Assembly (NCBI GenBank): GCA_000231825.2
Contig: JH720317.1
Span: 99,143-163,142, forward strand
DNA: 64,000 bases
Direction of reading: 5' to 3'
Origin: Tetrahymena elliotti 4EA
Lineage: Eukaryota; Ciliophora; Oligohymenophorea; Hymenostomatida; Tetrahymenidae
Both the position numbers and the translations under genes were made by a program. Below, piece after piece: positions 26,110 through 39,300 of this stretch. Numbering within the stretch: position 1 is the stretch's first letter; every line of letters begins with the position of its first letter. The notes under the pieces are model-generated. The model did no database searches. It saw nothing but the letters and a program-made list of their open reading frames with translations, and had not been told where the DNA came from.

Positions 26110-28194
26110 ATGTTTAGATCAGTATTTAATAATTTCACAAAAGTAGTTAGAAGAAACACACCATTTATAAAGGCTTTCAATAAGTAGGCATTTGTTGCTT
26201 CAAGTTTATTAGGTGCTAGTTTATATCTTGCAAATAATAACATTAAGTCAGCTAAAGCTTAAACTGAGTAGCAACCTTAATCTTAGGAAGAAAAAAGAGG
26301 AGAGGGTGAATTTATTTAATGGGTTGATTTCTCAGATGAGAAATATGAATAAGCAGTTAAAGAAGGTAAGAACGTAATTATATTTTTGGAGCCTTCTCGT
26401 TTCAAAGAGAGCTTTGTTAAGGAAATTGAAGCATTCTTAGAGAACGTAAATGCCTTTTAACATATGGTTAAAGCTCGTCCTATAGTTTTTATGAGACTTG
26501 AATTCAGTGAATAAAAAAACATGCACTCTTTTATGAGCAAATATAATGTTGATTTAGAGGAAGAAACCCTATTCTTATTCAAAAATAGATATCTTGATTT
26601 AAGTCCTTTTAGCTTTAACGAATATTTTGGTGATAAGGATTCAATTGTTAAGTATTTTAGAGAAATTAATTAATTAAATCAATCTAATGAAAGAGAATTT
26701 TTCAACTCTCTTGAATATATTAATTCAGAAATTACTTTAATTGTTGCATACATTCCTAAGGAGGACCCTACTTATGAGCGTCTCCATGAAAGATTTGGAG
26801 CATTAAGTCTTCTTAAAAATTACAGTGAAAATAAAAATGTAATTTTTTTTTTTTAAATTGCTTTCAAATCAACTAAAAAATTTATCAAATCTCTCTGAAA
26901 AATTTTAAAATAGTTTTTCAAATAAAACGAATTCTCTTCAGTTTTTTTACAAAAGAAATTAAGATTTAAAAAAAGAGATTTGATTTTTTATATAATCTAA
27001 AGGTTTTATTGATCAAAATAAATTTTTGCTTTAATTTTAGAATAAAAATCAATTAATTTTATATTTTGTTATAAAATTTAGGTTCATTTCTTGCTTTTGA
27101 ATGACCCAGAAACAGCTAAAAATATTGGAATTAATGATGCTAAGACTGGTGATATTCATTTGGTTGTTAGAAAAAGCAAGATGAGTTATAATTAAAGCAC
27201 TCATGAAATAAATGGTATTAAGTTCAATATTAGAAAGTATGGTAATTTGAAGGAGAAGATGATAAATATTATTGATCAGGCTAATAAGACTTACAATGAA
27301 ATGAATGTTTTCACTGGAAGATCTTTTGATTTTGATGCTCGTTATAGTTTGGTTTTGGAATTAGATGAAAATCGTCTTCCCAAGCAAGACAGAAAGAAAT
27401 TAATTTAGTTATTCAGTGATTTGCACAAGGCTATGAGAGAAAAGGAACCTGAGTTATACAAGAATGTTCAATTTGTTTATGTAAAGCGTGCTCATGAAAG
27501 TTAGAAATGGAACATATATATTCGTGATGATTATAGATATGCCTAGAAAATTAAATAACATTCAGTTAAATCTAGAGATGAATTAGAAAAGCTCGACTTA
27601 AAGGAAGTTAATGACAAACCTCACTCATTTATTTTTGATTTCCCTGCTAAAACAACAACTCCTGATGTTATTAATTTAACTGAATGGGTTAGATCAGTTT
27701 AGAATGGAACTGCTAAAGAATCATTCAAAAGCTAAAAGAAGCCTTACTATCGTAAATACTCTAAGAAGCTTGTAGGAAAAACTTTTGAAAGGGAAGTCTA
27801 AAACAATGAAAGAGATCAAGTCGTTTTCTTCTATTCTAAGCACTGTCATGCTTGCAAATAATATGGAGCTCACTATGAGAATCTTGCTTTGGAATATTTA
27901 AGATAAGATACCTCTCATTTCCCTAAAGTTGAGTTCAACCGTATGAATTCTGATAGAAATTCTTTGAAAACTGCTCCAAACTTCCCCTATACTCCTGTAT
28001 TCATGGTATATAAAAAAGAAGATAAATCGAATCCAATCATGTACAGCAACACCATATTCACTCCTTAAGAACTTCGTATCTTCGTTGAGAATACAATTTC
28101 TTACAAATTATTGGACGTAGAAAAGTTTAGTCGCCATGTAGAAACAGTTAAAAAAACAGACTTATCTGGTATTTTTGAACCCATAAAACACTGA
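26110..28194 (+). CDS. Membrane-anchored thioredoxin/PDI-like protein
   Basis: Exons 26110-26838 and 27082-28194 give 613 residues, ending at TGA 28192-28194. The intron of 243 nt is phase 0. The N-terminus (starting MFRSVFNNFTKVVRR) is basic and amphipathic and is followed by a hydrophobic stretch near residues 35-47 (AFVASSLLGASLYLA). This could be a mitochondrial presequence plus membrane anchor, or a signal anchor for the ER. The C-terminal third has a thioredoxin-like core with VVFFYSKHCHACKQYGAHYE, whose C-H-A-C is a redox CxxC site, followed by a conserved-looking PNFPYTPVFMVY with the cis-Pro. The first two thirds look like degenerate thioredoxin-fold domains without CxxC. A role in thiol-disulfide exchange is likely; the compartment is unsure. 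Confidence 0.85.
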
Positions 28195-28571
28195 AAAATA
28201 AATTTAATTACTAAAACCAGTTTGTATTTTGTAATTTTTTGTATCTATGCAAATAAAAATTATTTTATTCTCAAACATATCAATTTTTGAATCTTTTTTA
28301 GCTTGAAATTAAATATTTAAAAAAATATAAATTTAAGACACGTTTTAATCTGCAATGAAAAGTTAGATCTATATATCTATCTATCTATATTTTAAATTCA
28401 TTGATTTATTGATTAATTAATTAATTTATTCATTTTTCAACCAACATAACTTTGATATTTATTTTTGTAATTTTTCAATCAATCAAATCTAAATTTTTTT
28501 TAATTAAGTTAGAAAACAATTTTAAAAGTTTAAAAAATATCTAGGATATAAGCAAAGCATATCAAAAATAA
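28195..28571. other. Short AT-rich spacer
   Basis: Contains a small CTAT tract near 28375-28390. Nothing else was recognised. Confidence 0.5.
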
Positions 28572-28993
28572 ATGGTATTTCATTAGATTTTATATAAAAG
28601 CATTTGATATCACCATTTTAGTAAATAAAAAATAAAAAATTTGGGATCGTCTGCTTTTAGTTTTAAGATTTCATTAAAATATTCATTTTTAATTAAATAA
28701 TAAATAAATTAGTCTGCATTTTTCAATTTCTAAGGTTTGATTACCTCCTTGCTTTTAATTATTTGCACCTGTGCTTATGTTAGAAGAATGAAGCCTGAAT
28801 TAATTAACCCATATGTATAAGGGTAACTTCGATTCTTTTAAAAGCAGCAATTTTCAATTTTCTCAATTGATTTTTCATAAAATATAGATTTAGAGGATTC
28901 TTTAGAAGAGCAGCAGTAGTTGGTGATAGATTGAGTCCTTATGTTTCTGTAATGTGTATAATAATGGCGATGTCATGCCTATTTGTGAGATGA
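28572..28993 (+). CDS. TMEM167: KISH protein (TMEM167 family)
   Basis: Proposed exons are 28572-28574, 28713-28822 and 28888-28993, giving 219 nt and exactly 72 residues, the usual length of KISH/TMEM167 proteins. The sequence reads SAFFNFQGLITSLLLIICTC, then AYVRRMKPELINPY, then FRGFFRRAAVVGDRLSPYV and MCIIMAMSCLFVR. This matches the family pattern of a short N-terminus with F-N-F-Q, TM1, a basic loop containing G-D/E-R-x-S-P-Y and TM2. Members are small Golgi/ER proteins needed for constitutive secretion. The first exon consists only of the start codon: ATG is followed at once by a GT donor, and reading on without splicing meets TGA soon after. The protein match makes the identity firm; the one-codon exon rests on family length and the missing Met. 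Confidence 0.93.
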
Positions 28994-29102
28994 TTAAAAT
29001 TAAAGCTTAATTTATTAATAAATCTATTGTTTGTACATTATTTTTATATTTTTCAACTCTCGCCTAAAAGATTCTTAATATTCACTATTTTCAGCTTATT
29101 TA

Positions 29103-29192
29103 TCAATATTCCTAATATTAAAATTTAGCTCTAATAGTAAATAAAAATCAATATTCCTAATATAAAACTTTAGCTCTAATAGTAAATAAAAA
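29103..29192. repeat. Two-copy 45-bp tandem repeat
   Basis: Units 29103-29147 and 29148-29192 both begin TCAATATTCCTAATAT and end AGTAAATAAAA. They differ at only a few positions. Confidence 0.9.
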
Positions 29193-29827
29193 TGCAATCA
29201 AATTTACAAAAATTATCGAAATATGATAAAAGATAAAAAATAATTTTTAAAAAATAGTCTCTTAATAGATTATCAAACAGTTAATAAATATCTTATATAA
29301 AAAGATATCAAAAAACTAAATTTAGACTTTATACTTATCTTAACAAAAAATATGTATTTTTTATAAGTTATTTATGTATAGAATTAATGGCTAGTTTCAA
29401 AATAATCCAAGTTTTGATTATGGAAATTGTTTAAGTAAACTCAAAAATCCCATACTTATTAGAATATTAATATGAAAAGCAACAAAAAATCAATTCATCA
29501 CTTTTCTATTATAAAATTTTGAAAATCTAAAGATGGAAATAAATGATTTGATAAATTATTATTTTTGATAGACTTTGGTTCTTGACATTAAGTAAAAATA
29601 GTGTTTCAATATTAATTATGCATTATTAAGACTTAATTTAGGAGCAACCCACTCATTAATGTTTATATGGGTAAAAAACTTAATGAAATAAAGATTTCTT
29701 TAAGTTTATAAAACAAGAATAAAATTTCTTAAATGCGATCTTTTTATGAATTTAATTTATTCCTAAAAAATAGTTTTTTAGTCATATATCATGACATATG
29801 TGGTAGTAAAAAAAATAATAGATTAAT

Positions 29828-30133
29828 ATGAAGGTGCCAGATATTTTTATTTATAATGCGGATTAAAAAAGAAAACAATACATTTATTTTATTTTTTCTA
29901 AAACCAATATATTATTTGCCCAATCAGCTTTTTTATGGAATTTTGAAAATGAAAATATTTAACGAAAAATAGATAATTTAAAGAAACAAATTTTTAAAAA
30001 ATGTGATCATGAAATAAATTTAGCTCGTTTAAAACTAAATGCTCGTTTTTTAATTACTGAAAAGTGTGTAGGTAATTTCATAAAAGATTTAAACCTATTG
30101 ACACTCTTATTTGAATATGCCATCAAGATATGA
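29828..30133 (+). CDS. Doubtful 101-residue ORF
   Basis: Open from ATG 29828 to TGA 30131-30133. The translation is Lys/Phe/Ile/Asn-rich with one fairly plausible helix (for example NLKKQIFKKCDHEINLARLK). There is no recognised motif or family. With TGA as the only stop, open frames of this size occur by chance in AT-rich DNA, so this may not be a gene. Confidence 0.2.
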
Positions 30134-30351
30134 ACAAATTGAGTTTATGAGTAAATAATAGTTGTTTAATTATGACATATTTTGAGGTATATACATAATA
30201 GATTAATATTAAAGTTACGGATAGTTACTTTTATTAAATTTTAGATTTTTTAAAATGAATAATTTTGTTATTTCTTTATCTATCTTTTAAAAACCATTAA
30301 TTTTATTATTTCTTTGAGGAATTTTTGTTGAAATTGTAATCAATCATTTGA

Positions 30352-33300
30352 TCAGAAATGCAAATAGTCACTCTAATATTAGTAATATTTTTAAGCTTTT
30401 ACAGGTTCGAGAAGGGAGTCATCGTCATACTTAACCCATTTAACAAAATTAGTTTCTTTTTCACTTTGAATTTGGTACATGTCACCCATGGAATCAATTA
30501 CGATGAAAGAATAAATTTCTCCGTTTTACCTAATTAAAAATAATTTTGTTATAATTGAATAATAATAATTGATAGAATTAATATACTTGCAGTCTATTCT
30601 ATCTTATATTTAAACAGTTTTCTCTGCATAGTCATCATCTGAGTCATATTCAAGAGGTTACTAAGATAAGCTCTATAAGTTTTAAATTTTTTGACTTCTG
30701 ATGTTATTTTAAGATTTAATATTTGATTGATATTTCTAAATTGCTTAGATATTTATGTTAAATTGTCTATTATCTTTAAACAGTGCCATGTTCTATTTTA
30801 TATTAGAAATTAATTTAATTTCATTTAAATATTTCATAATTTATCTTACATTATTGTTCAAAGCTTTATAAATACTGTTTGATTCTCGAAGGAAATATTC
30901 AAGACTTCTATACAAGTCTTTGTTTTCTTATATTTCTTTTGACATTTCTAAGGCAAAGTTTTTAGAAAGTGTGCTCAACTAGTTTTTTGGAAAAAATTTA
31001 TGTCAATTTAAATAAATATTTTCAAGTAAAAAGAATTATATACTTTAATCATTGAGTCAATACTAATTTGAGCTGCATAATAATATTTATAATTTTATGT
31101 TATGAATTAAACAACCTTTTGCTTCACATAATTAGCCTATATTTTATCAAAAAATTATTTAAAATAACAGTTAAAAAGAACACAAGTCTATGAGGAAATA
31201 TAAATTTTTAACTAATTAGATATCTATCTACCTGAAGTAGAAAGAAGACAAAGAAATTTGTGTTTTTTAGATATAATCCTTAACAAATTTTAATTAAATA
31301 ATAAATTACTCTTTTCTTTTCTTGTGAATCGTTGATAAGAAGGAAATGTTTGAGGAAGATGAAATACAACTTTATACTTATGTCATCGAATCTGATTTCA
31401 TTAAATATGATAAACATGTTATTCATGAGCTCTTAAGTTAATTGAGGATTTTCTGCTGTAATATATGCATAAGTCATAGAAAGATAGTTTCTAACCATTT
31501 TTCTGTTTTAAATGTTTTAATTGAGTAAAAATTTAATGTATCCTGGCTGTTTAAAGTTTTCAATTTCATCTGAATCGATTGGGTGATCTATTCTTGGTAG
31601 AGCTAAGTAAGTGTTTTCAGGGATTTGGCAATTTATGAAAGGAGAAACGCTTCTTACTAAAATAGAATGCATTTTTACAATATATGAGGCATTCTTTGAG
31701 AGAGAGTTTAGTTTCTTACTTCTTTCCTTTCCTTCAAGGATTTCATCTAATGATTGTATTTTCTAAGCTTTTTCTATTTCCATTTATACATCCAAACCAA
31801 ATTCACTATTCTCAACTTAACCTTTTAATCTATAATTATTTATATCTTAGTAACCACTATTAATAGCTTTTGCTCCCATAATGGCAGCTTACAATCTTCC
31901 AACCATCTTTTGCTTTAATAAATATTATCTTGAATTCTTAGAAACTTCAGCCACCTTACAGAATATTCTATAGAATTAATCGAAAACTTTCATGTCATTT
32001 TAATTTGAGTTATGTAAAATATAAATAGAAATGTTCAAGAAATAAACCATAAAACTCTATTTTGTTTTAATAAAAAACATTTTAAAAAATAAAATCTTCC
32101 AAATTCTAAAAAATGACCTTTTCAATGAATTCTTCATATGAGAAGTTATTTTCATGTTCACAAACACAATTAATTGCTTCAATTACCAAACCAGCACTCA
32201 AGCACTTCATTTCATCTTGTTAAGAATCTAAGAATGTTTCTTTTATAAAACTTTCATTTGATGCATTGAAAATAAGCCATCTACTTAATTAATAATTCGA
32301 TCTTAAAATTTCTCCTAATTTTTTTCTAAAGTAGGGGAATTTATTCTTATCACTCTATCTCTGTCTGCAGAAGAAGTAATATTTGATCAAGAACTTGCAT
32401 ACCTTTGTTGAATAATCTGTTTACTTATTAGGATCTATTATTTCTAAGAGCTTGTAAGTGTACTCAATCATTTCGTATGAGAATAAATATTTGTTGAGAT
32501 GAAGTTTTTTGTTTTCGAAAATGATGTTCTTTTTTATTTAGATATAATTTCAATTAAAAAAAATAAAATATTTTCAAAATAAATTTACTTCTTTTGTTAA
32601 ATTGGTAGGATTTTGAATAAGATTTTAATCAAGGATATTAGGGATAGGTTTACCTTCATTATCAAAGAAGGCATCTCTTTCATAGAACAGCAAATATGCA
32701 TTTTTATTGTTGGAATTCTACATTTTATTGTTCAAATTCATATTTTAATTACCATTGTTGAATTATTAATCTGATTCTCCACCAAATGCTTCAGATGGCA
32801 AATCATTAATATCAAATTATCTCACAATAGTGTCATTAAACTCAAGCCATTTTTCATCTTGCTATTTAATTAAACTGTAATAATGACCACTATCTGAAGT
32901 ACCTTAGTGAATTACAACACCCTTCAAATTATATTTGTAATAGTCATCAGGGAATTAATCAGCTATTAAAGATTATTGATTATCTTCTTGCCCTTCTATT
33001 TTTTTAATGTCATTTTTTCCATCTCCTTATTCATTTTATTGATTAAGATCTTCTTCTAAGTCTTTCTATTTCAAGTAAGGTTGCGAGAATTACTTTAAAT
33101 TTAATTTTTCAGGGAATTCACAGTAAGAATTGATTTTGATTTTCTGCATAACATCCAAATCAAAATGGAAACGTTTTAAAACAATAATCAATTGATTAGG
33201 TAACTTCTTAATAGATTAACGTTTCAAAGTAGGAACTTTCTTATCACATTTCTCACAAAAGTAAGAATTATCACCATCTAACATTTCTCCTTGAACAAAG

Positions 33301-36300
33301 CTTTATAAGCATTCATGTAAAGTCTTTTTACTTTTTGTAGGTAAACTAATAGCTAAGAAAGATTCTTCTCTTTCAGAATTGTGAGTGCATCCACCTCCTT
33401 TACCAATAAGTTCATTAGCTAATTATCCTTCAAATATATTTTTAATAATAAAATCATTCTTAGATGGTTTTAACAAAGTTTCAAGACGATCCATCAAAGT
33501 ATTAAAGAATTCATCTACATCCATCTATTAAAATACATTTGTAGGTTGGCCCTCCAAATCCTTAAAAGCTTAGCAGAAATCTCTTGGGTCATAATATTAA
33601 CGTTAAGAGTAACTTAAAGCACTGAATATTTATTAAATCTAATAAAGAACATTCTCTTTAGGATTATACTCTTTTTCACTTGTCTCAGCATCTACCTTCT
33701 AAAGACTATCTGAAAAGTCCTTTTTTTAATCAAATAATTATTAATTTTTATTTTTTCTTCAAAATATATGATTTGTTTGTCATTTTTATTAAAGTGATAA
33801 GAATATTTTTTATTTTTACACTGTTGAAATTCTTTAAATTTTATCAATTTCAAAAATTTTCAACCAATAAATAAAATTTATATGCCAAAAATGTTTGAAA
33901 ATAAATCTTCGCCAAACCAAAATAAAAAAAGTTTATTGAAAAATAAATAAATAAATCAGCTTTTGAAATATCAAATCAGTTTTTAGAAAAAAATAATTTC
34001 TGAAAGAAAATCTCCTTTAAGGAATTATTTATTAGTTAGGTAATTAAAAAGTGTGAGCTTATCTATCCTATTTTTCAAGAGATATAAGTATTTTTCATCT
34101 TAAGTTTTGATTTAAGCCTTATATTTTTTTTATAAGTTTGAGAATTGAGCTTAGATTTATTTTTTTAAATCTAATTCATATCAAATATGTTATTTTTGGA
34201 TTAAGATTATTTCAAGTTTTATTAGTTTATTAAGATTTATAGTGGTAGTGATTAGTTTTATCTACATACTAAGTTAGTATCTAAAAAAATAAGTTAAAAT
34301 TTACTCTGATCATGAAGAGTTGTTGAATGAGAGAATTCATATAGCATGTGCAGCCTAAATTTCTCAGGCCGATGGGACAATTTTCTTCCTTTTCTTACTC
34401 TTCTTTAATGTTCCAATCTCCTTTGGATTTTGTTCTCCAATGAGCATTTACAAAGAATTAGTTGACTAGCTTGTTAGCATCGAAATCTGTATTAACAATG
34501 TCTTTTTTTTCTATTTATTATTGAATGATTGCATTTTGTAGGGCAACTAAGAATGAAAATGCACTTAATCTGGTTTATCTTGACTTACATTTTGGTGCAA
34601 ATGGATTTTCTTCTGATTTAATTGAGAAGAGACAATCGTAAATAATATCTTGAATTTGCTTTTCATTTTTAATAAAAGCTTAGGCAAGAAGTGAATCCAT
34701 TTGAATGAGTTGTTGTAAGCATTAGAATGCTCCTCTAAGCATGCCATCAACTTTTAATAAACAAAAATAAAATAAAAAAAAAGATCATTTAATAATATTC
34801 AATATGGCATACCATCTTGTCTAGTTCTTTCAAATGAGTCACATGTACTAATGAGGTTTACAATAGTTTCCATGGTTTAAATGAATGTCTTAGGACTGAC
34901 AACAGTTCCTATAAGTTTTTTATTTTCAAGATGCTAAAGAACTTTTTAATAGAGTTGGAAGAATTCATAACATTTTGATCTGTATGTTTTTTGGATTTAA
35001 TCATGATCAGATATGATTATTTAACTGAGATTTTTCTCAAAAATAATATGAGCTTAATTAGTAGAATCTAAATCAATAACTTTAACTAGTGAGTTTTGCA
35101 ATTAGTTTCTAATTTAATCATCATCTAATATCAACAAACCCTAGAAGATGGGAATAAAATTCTAAGATTACTCATGCAAATATGTTTTAATTAAAGATTC
35201 ATCTTATTCGAAGCATAATGAGATGAGTTCAAAAGCTCCTCTAAAGAAAGAAAGCAAATAATTCTATACTAAAAGTCTGTTAACTGATAAATTTTAATCA
35301 TTAGCAATTCTATTTCCATTAATCATAATTGATGAAGCTAACTAACTCAAATTCTAAGACAAAGACAAAGAGCTGCTTCCATATGGAGAGAAAAATTAAT
35401 CACTCTTTTTTAAGCCAAATCCAATATAATTAATAGTTCTCTAAACTAGAGTGTTAAGGAATTCATTCTATTATGTAATTTTCTAACTCTCTAACAAAAA
35501 CTCTTTAGGGTTTTAATTGTAATAAAGTCTCATTATCACTCCAATAATCTCAACCAAAGTTGAAATGCAATATAAATTGAAAGGTTTATCAAAATTAGTT
35601 TCACTGCATAAATTCAAATAAATTGTTAAAATGTGTTTTAAACCTCCCTTCAAAATGAATGCTTGGCACCATTAATCTTGATCTCTTCTTAAATTTCCAT
35701 CATTATTAACACTCAAGAACTCTTGAATAATCTAATTGTATTTATGAAAAATATTGCATTAAAAAATTAAATTTGATCAATGTTATTAGAAATTTTTATG
35801 AATGAAATAATTTTGTGGAGGGAGGGGGGCAATGAAAAAATCAATTGAAAATAACAATAAAAAATTGTTTTATTTGAAAGAAAACAACAATTCAAAAAGA
35901 AGAAAATTTTCAATTTTGATTAAAAAAATTACAATTTAAAAGAAGTATTAAAGTTTTCTGAAACAGTTAGATGGCAAGAGTATGTTCCATGAAGATGGGT
36001 TCAACTCTTCTGTTTCAATAGATTGTAATTTCTTAACAATTTAGTTATTTTTAGGAATAAGGTTAAGGATATCCCAAGCGTTATTAACAATTTCATCACT
36101 TGATCCTGTAGAAAGGAAATCTAACAAAATCTCTGCAAATTAAGAATTGGCTAAATTGAATTTGAATTAGGAGAGTTCGATTTAATCTTGATTCTAAATT
36201 TATTCAATAAAAATAAGTTTAAATTTAAAGTAAAATTGTTTGATTTATTTACAGTGTCTTTAACATTTTAAACAACAATGTGGGGAATCTTCTCATCATT

Positions 36301-39300
36301 TGTGTTCAGAGCATCGATTGAGTATTCCTCTTCATGAATTTTAGTGAGTAAAATATTTTTGTTGGAAAACAACATCTCAAAATCTTTATTCTATAGCTTC
36401 AATTCTCTTGAAATTTCTTTTCTGAGCTTTAAAATACTGATGTTGCTCTAAAGCATCAAAGTAATTCTCTTTTGTTAGTTATCTATTTTCATTATCAAAA
36501 TATTTTATCATTAAGATTTGAAATTTCTTATTCAATCTAAATCATCAATCAATTAATTTATTAGTTTGAATTGAAAATTAAAAAATTACTGTTTGGACCA
36601 AGCAAAGTAACAGCGATTTTCATTTCTTATCTTCTATCTCCAAAGAACATTTTACCTTCAATTCTATTTTGATTAAACATTTTGAATATTAAAAAAATAT
36701 GAATAAATTAATGGTTATTACTCTTGTAAGAAAGTCTTGATCATCAAAACAATATGAGATTGGACTTAAGGAGATTTTGTTTAGCTTAGGATTTCGTAAC
36801 ACTTATCAGTGAATTTAGTCCACATTTTTGGCTTAGTTTCAGATGATTTTAATGTCTTTCTTAAGTGAATGTTAACAAGAAGTTATCTGACTTCTTCTAA
36901 TACATATGGATCGATGCAGAATAAGGATAGATTCCAGAAAACATCCTTGCCGACAATTTAATCGTATTTATTTATAAGGATAAGATATTAATTATTGAGT
37001 TCAATAGATTTGTTCTTTAGGTTAACCATTTAGAAAATGTTCCTTAGGCAATCAAAAATGTCTTTGTCTATTTAGAAGCCATTCATTAATTCTTTATCAC
37101 AAAAGATTTAATCAAGAGCTTAAGAAAGTAAATTCTCATCAAGTAAACTAGATGGAGTATTTTTATTGTTGTTATTATCATTGTTAACCTATTTCTTTTT
37201 CTATTTAAAAAATGTTCATAAAATTATTTTCAATAAATCAAAATTTATTTTACAATTAACCAAGTTAAAAATTTATTTTTTTCTATGTTTGTGATGCTGC
37301 TTCTCACCAAAATTTTCCAAAGCTTTTTAAGTTATTCAATAGTGATATCTTTTTACTTATTAGATAGATACTTATTGATAAGTGAAATGAACTCTAATCT
37401 GATATCAATATTTTAAATATGTCCATACTTTCCAATGAAAACCTTTTTAAGATGTTAATTATTTGTTAGATAATTTTTTATTTATTTAATTAAAATTTAC
37501 TTCTTCTCCTTGCTTTTCATCTAAGATTAATCCTGTCTTTTTAATCTTTGTAAGAACTTATCTCATGTAATTGTCGAAATCCTTAACAATTGCTTCCATG
37601 AAGTTATAATCTTTGTTGTATTTTTATGTAATAGATTCTGAATTAAGTTCGCCTACTCCTAAGAAAGATTAATTAGATTAGTAAGTTTTTATTAAAGTGA
37701 TAGCAAGCTAAAGACTTTGAGGAACACTGGTTCCATTCTTGAGATTGTCAAAGCATAATTATAGATATTACTCTTTGTTTGAAGAGAAATAATTTTATTT
37801 AAATAGCTCACTAAGAGATTCAACGCAGGTAGAAACTAATTAATTACTGACTTTATTGCTATCTTATATGCAAGCCCATAGTTTTGGTAAACCAAAATAA
37901 GGGAATTCTTAGGACAAAACAGTGCTCTTATTTTTCCAGAATTAAGCTGAATAATAACAATAAATGAATTAATTTCTTTTTTAAAATAAATATAATTAAT
38001 TACCTTTGGATTAGTATGAGAAATTCATTGAAGATGTAGCATTTAATGTGAATTCTTTGACTAAATTAATAGTTAATTCTGTGAATTAATCAAAAGGAAT
38101 GTTATTTATGAATTTATATAACTAATTAAGACTCTATTCTTATAAAATCTTAGACAACTCTATAATAACTGAGTATATAGCAGCTAAGTCAGCTTCATGC
38201 TTATTTTCAGTCAATTTCCATATTTGTTCAATATGTTTAGGTAGCAAAGCATTTTCTTCACTTAAGAAAGCTAATATCTCAATTGATCTTTTGAATATTT
38301 CAGGATTGAAATTCTCTCCTAAAAAGAAATCAAGCAAATTCTCCTATTCTAAATATTCCTTCAATTTTTATCTGTCAAAATATTAATAAGGGTACACATC
38401 CTTCTAATAATAAGACCTATTTGTATCAAAAATAAATAGATAAATAAGCTAATTATTACAAATTTATTCTTAAATTAGCTCTCCTTTTTCACTGATTTTC
38501 AAAATAATCTTTTTGATTAATTTGAATTTTTTAAAAATTTTCAAGACGACCAATAATTTATGTGTCTAAAAATTAATTTCTCTTTATTATGACAATTATT
38601 TCAGATGTACAATTCATTTTGATAAAATATATTAAATGCTAATTTTATGAGTTTTAAGTTGTTGTTACAACTGATTACTCTTATACTTCTAAAATTCCTT
38701 TTTTTGTTTTTATTTTTTTTTAACTTTTCAAATGACTTTGCAAGTTAATTTAACTTCAAATGCATTTATAAATCAGTAAAAAATATATGAGAAAAGAATA
38801 AAGAAACAATTATTACTTGTTGCTTGCACTGGCTCTGCTAATAATTTCCCTAAATTGTTAAACACCTAAAATCTTTTTTTCCAAAATTGGACACTTAATG
38901 AGCTTAATAATGCACTTAATTTCCAATTTCTCTGCTTCTTCATAAATGGTATTGCCGAAAATATTTGAAAGGCAATCACCTAATAAATTGATTGTGCTTT
39001 TAACTTTAAAAATATCTAAATCTTTTAACTCTCTATCTGAGATCTTATTGAACCTTTCGAAAATTCTCTATCATATTATATAAAGTTTTTATTATTTTCT
39101 TTTTTTAATGAGAAAAATTTACCTTTTTCAAGTTATTAGCAAAGTGTTGTTGCTTTTTTGCAGGCATATATATGAGACACCTAACAAATATATCGACTAT
39201 GCATTTAATTATTGGAATAGGTGTTTGATAAACAGCGTCTTGGCTAACCTTTTATTCCCAAGAAATCAAATCAAATAAATTGTCAAATCCTTATAATATT

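Larger units (their letters stand above)
28994..30351. other. Intergenic region with tandem repeat and a doubtful ORF
   Basis: Holds a two-copy 45-bp tandem repeat (29103-29192) and an open frame (29828-30133), both listed separately. A segment near 29795-29850 is echoed at about 30170-30225, both containing AATAGATTAATAT followed by similar sequence. No confident gene. Confidence 0.5.

Noticed and set aside
26025..26243. Minus-strand 72-residue ORF
   Set aside because: Antisense of the first exon of the thioredoxin-like gene.
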